Source of the DNA: Paraburkholderia sp. BCC1886
GTDB taxonomy: Bacteria > Pseudomonadota > Gammaproteobacteria > Burkholderiales > Burkholderiaceae
DNA length: 64,000 nucleotides
Reading direction: 5' to 3'
Assembly (NCBI RefSeq): GCF_900996245.1
Contig: NZ_CAAJGK010000074.1
Coordinates: 248,001-312,000, forward strand
The notes below the pieces were generated by a model. That model searched no databases, had not been told where the DNA came from, and saw nothing but the letters and a program-made list of their open reading frames with translations. Shown here piece after piece: positions 62,244-64,000 of the stretch. Positions within the stretch are counted from its first letter, which is position 1. Each line of letters starts with the position of its first letter. Made by a program: the position numbers and the translations under genes.

Positions 62244-64000
62244 TCAGATGTCGTCGAGCTTGCGGCCGGCCAGCGCGCGGCGAATACCTTTGTTCATGCG
62301 GCGTGCGGCGAATTCGTCGGTGCCTTCGGCGAGTGTCTTCGTGGCGGCTTCGATCGCGTCGGCGTCCTCGCTCTGTGCGATCGAGCGCAGCGCGGCGAGC
62401 AACGTATCCAGTTCGGCGCGTTCGCTGTCGTCGAGCAATTCGGCGTCGGCTTGCAGCGCTGCATCGGTGGCTTCGACCAGGCGGCGCGCCTCCACTTGCG
62501 CTTCGCGCAGCGCGCGGGCGCGCATGTCGACCTCGGCGGTCGAGAAGCTGTCTTCGAGCATCTTCGCGATGTCGTCGTCGGCGAGACCGTACGACGGCTT
62601 GACGACCACCGACGCTTCCACGCCTGAACCCTGTTCGCGCGCAAACACCGACAGCAGACCGTCGGCATCCACCTGATACGTCACGCGAATCCGCGCCGCG
62701 CCGGCCGCCATCGGCGGAATGCCGCGCAGCTCGAAGCGCGCGAGCGAGCGGCAATCGCTGACGAGCTCGCGCTCGCCCTGCACGACGTGGATCGCCATGG
62801 CCGTCTGGCCGTCCTTGAAGGTCGTGAAATCCTGCGCGCGCGCGACGGGAATGGTCGAGTTGCGCGGGATGATCTTCTCGGTCAGACCGCCCATGGTTTC
62901 GACGCCCAGCGACAGCGGAATCACATCGAGCAGCAGCCATTCGTCGCCGTCCGCACCCCGATTGCCGGCGAGCAGATCGGCTTGAATCGCCGCGCCGAGC
63001 GCGACGACCTGATCCGGGTCGAGATTGATGAGCGGCGGCTGGCCGAAAAACGACTCGACCGCGCGGCGAATTACCGGCATACGGGTCGCGCCGCCCACCA
63101 GCACGACGCCCTTCACTTCTTTGGTCGTGACCCTGGCGTCGCGCAGTGCTTTCTTCGTCGGACCGAACGTGCGCTGCACCAGCGCTTGCGTGACGGCTTC
63201 GAAAGCCGCCTCGCCGATCGTCAGATCGACCTGGGTGCCGCTCGACAACGTGACCTGCAGCGGAGCCGAGGACGACTGCGACAACGCCTCCTTGGTCTCG
63301 CGGACGCTGTCCAGCAGCAGGCGCACGTCTTCCGGCGTGAGCGTTTGCGCGGCGATGCCGGCCTGCTCGAGGACGTAACGGTACAGCGCATGGTCGAAAT
63401 CGTCGCCGCCAAGGGCGGAGTCGCCGCCGGCTGCGAGCACTTCGAACACGCCTTTCGTCAATTTCAGGATCGACAGGTCGAAGGTGCCGCCGCCCAGGTC
63501 GTAGACCGCATACAGGCCTTCCGAACCGTTATCGAGCCCGTAGGCAATGGCGGCCGCGGTCGGCTCGTTCAACAGACGCAGCACGTTCAGACCGGCCAGA
63601 CGCGCCGCGTCCTTGGTGGCCTGGCGTTGCGCTTCGTCGAAATACGCCGGCACGGTGATCACCGCGCCGACCAGTTCGTCGCCGAGCGAGTCTTCCGCAC
63701 GCTGGCGCAGCGTCGCGAGAATTTCCGCCGACACTTCGACCGGGCTCTTCACGCCGTCGACGGTACGGATCTGCACCATGCCGGGCGCGTCGACGAAATC
63801 GTAGGGCGCGTTTTCGGCGCCCTCCACTTCCGACTTGCCGCGGCCCATGAAGCGCTTGACCGACACGATCGTATTGCGCGGATCGGTGGCCGCTTCCGCT
63901 TTCGCGGCGCGACCGATACGGCGGCCGCCCTTTTCCAGGTACCGCACCACCGACGGCAGCAGCGCGTGGCCGTCCTCGTCGGGCAGCACGTCGGGCACGC
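62244..64000 (-). CDS. hscA: Hsp70-family chaperone HscA (5' end outside window)
   Basis: At least 585 residues are in the window; roughly the first 35-40 are missing at the right edge. HscA and HscB transfer Fe-S clusters from IscU to target proteins. Nucleotide-binding motifs: AVITVPAYFDEAQRQ, AVYDLGGGTFDLSIL and VLVGGATRMPVIRR; the substrate-binding domain follows. The valine codon GTG near the edge is internal, not a start. Followed by fdx and iscX. Confidence 0.97.
   Translation of the reverse strand, partial: VPDVLPDEDGHALLPSVVRYLEKGGRRIGRAAKAEAATDPRNTIVSVKRFMGRGKSEVEGAENAPYDFVDAPGMVQIRTVDGVKSPVEVSAEILATLRQRAEDSLGDELVGAVITVPAYFDEAQRQATKDAARLAGLNVLRLLNEPTAAAIAYGLDNGSEGLYAVYDLGGGTFDLSILKLTKGVFEVLAAGGDSALGGDDFDHALYRYVLEQAGIAAQTLTPEDVRLLLDSVRETKEALSQSSSAPLQVTLSSGTQVDLTIGEAAFEAVTQALVQRTFGPTKKALRDARVTTKEVKGVVLVGGATRMPVIRRAVESFFGQPPLINLDPDQVVALGAAIQADLLAGNRGADGDEWLLLDVIPLSLGVETMGGLTEKIIPRNSTIPVARAQDFTTFKDGQTAMAIHVVQGERELVSDCRSLARFELRGIPPMAAGAARIRVTYQVDADGLLSVFAREQGSGVEASVVVKPSYGLADDDIAKMLEDSFSTAEVDMRARALREAQVEARRLVEATDAALQADAELLDDSERAELDTLLAALRSIAQSEDADAIEAATKTLAEGTDEFAARRMNKGIRRALAGRKLDDI

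Overview
The window is GC-rich core chromosome from a beta-proteobacterium, most likely Burkholderia sensu lato (Paraburkholderia-like). The basis is gene content and order, long GC3-rich reading frames and several family-level hallmarks; the genus is an inference, not a database result. I see no tRNA or rRNA genes, insertion sequences, prophage, CRISPR array or integrated element. Nearly every base belongs to a housekeeping gene or a short intergenic gap.

Layout. 1-4.1 kb: the 3' end of mutS, an overlapping gene for a secreted phosphoesterase-like protein, a convergent slyD-type FKBP gene and a JmjC ribosomal oxygenase. 4.4-13 kb: a small Ala/Ser lipoprotein, a DinG/YoaA helicase, a YdcH-like protein, a secreted repeat-rich coiled-coil protein, tex and the potassium transporter kup. 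13.2-30.8 kb: about 17.5 kb all on the minus strand, ndk-rlmN-rodZ-ispG-hisS-yfgM-bamB-der-hfq-hflX-hflK-hflC-DUF2065-hisZ-purA-phosphoribosyltransferase. In E. coli this content lies in two separate clusters (rlmN to der, and hfq to purA). 31-41.1 kb: a Bax-inhibitor-1 protein, then minus-strand dapA-bamC-MBL hydrolase, and a second minus-strand series of PHP phosphoesterase, YciO, M50 protease, trpS and methyltransferase, with an alpha/beta hydrolase and a DUF455 protein. 41.4-43.4 kb: gamma-carbonic anhydrase, hsp33 and a small lipoprotein on the plus strand. 43.4-54.4 kb, minus strand: pyrG-kdsA-eno-ftsB, a hydrolase, comEC, tatD, and the Lol permease and ATPase. 54.7-61.4 kb, plus strand: rpfE-like, recJ, prfB with its programmed +1 frameshift, lysS and a glycine-zipper protein. 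61.5-64 kb, minus strand: the end of the isc cluster, hscA (cut by the window edge)-fdx-iscX.

How the genes work together. Envelope assembly recurs: BamB and BamC, Lol lipoprotein release, YfgM at the translocon, KdsA for lipopolysaccharide, FtsB and RodZ for division and shape, and several lipoproteins. pyrG, kdsA and eno together make CTP and PEP, both needed for Kdo synthesis and activation. Translation and RNA control is the second theme: hisS, trpS, lysS, prfB, rlmN, der, hfq, hflX and a ribosomal oxygenase. Fe-S biology links hscA/fdx/iscX with probable cluster-dependent proteins encoded here (IspG, RlmN, the DinG-type helicase, possibly TrpRS).

I found no convincing new multi-gene system. 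The observations most worth a second look are small: a phosphoesterase-like protein that seems to have lost its metal ligands, an Ala/Ser lipoprotein with atypical codon use, a secreted protein with three 28-residue repeats, a 498-bp der-bamB gap rich in hairpins and short repeats, a TrpRS carrying a probable Fe-S cysteine motif, and an HflX with a repeat-encoded acidic tail.
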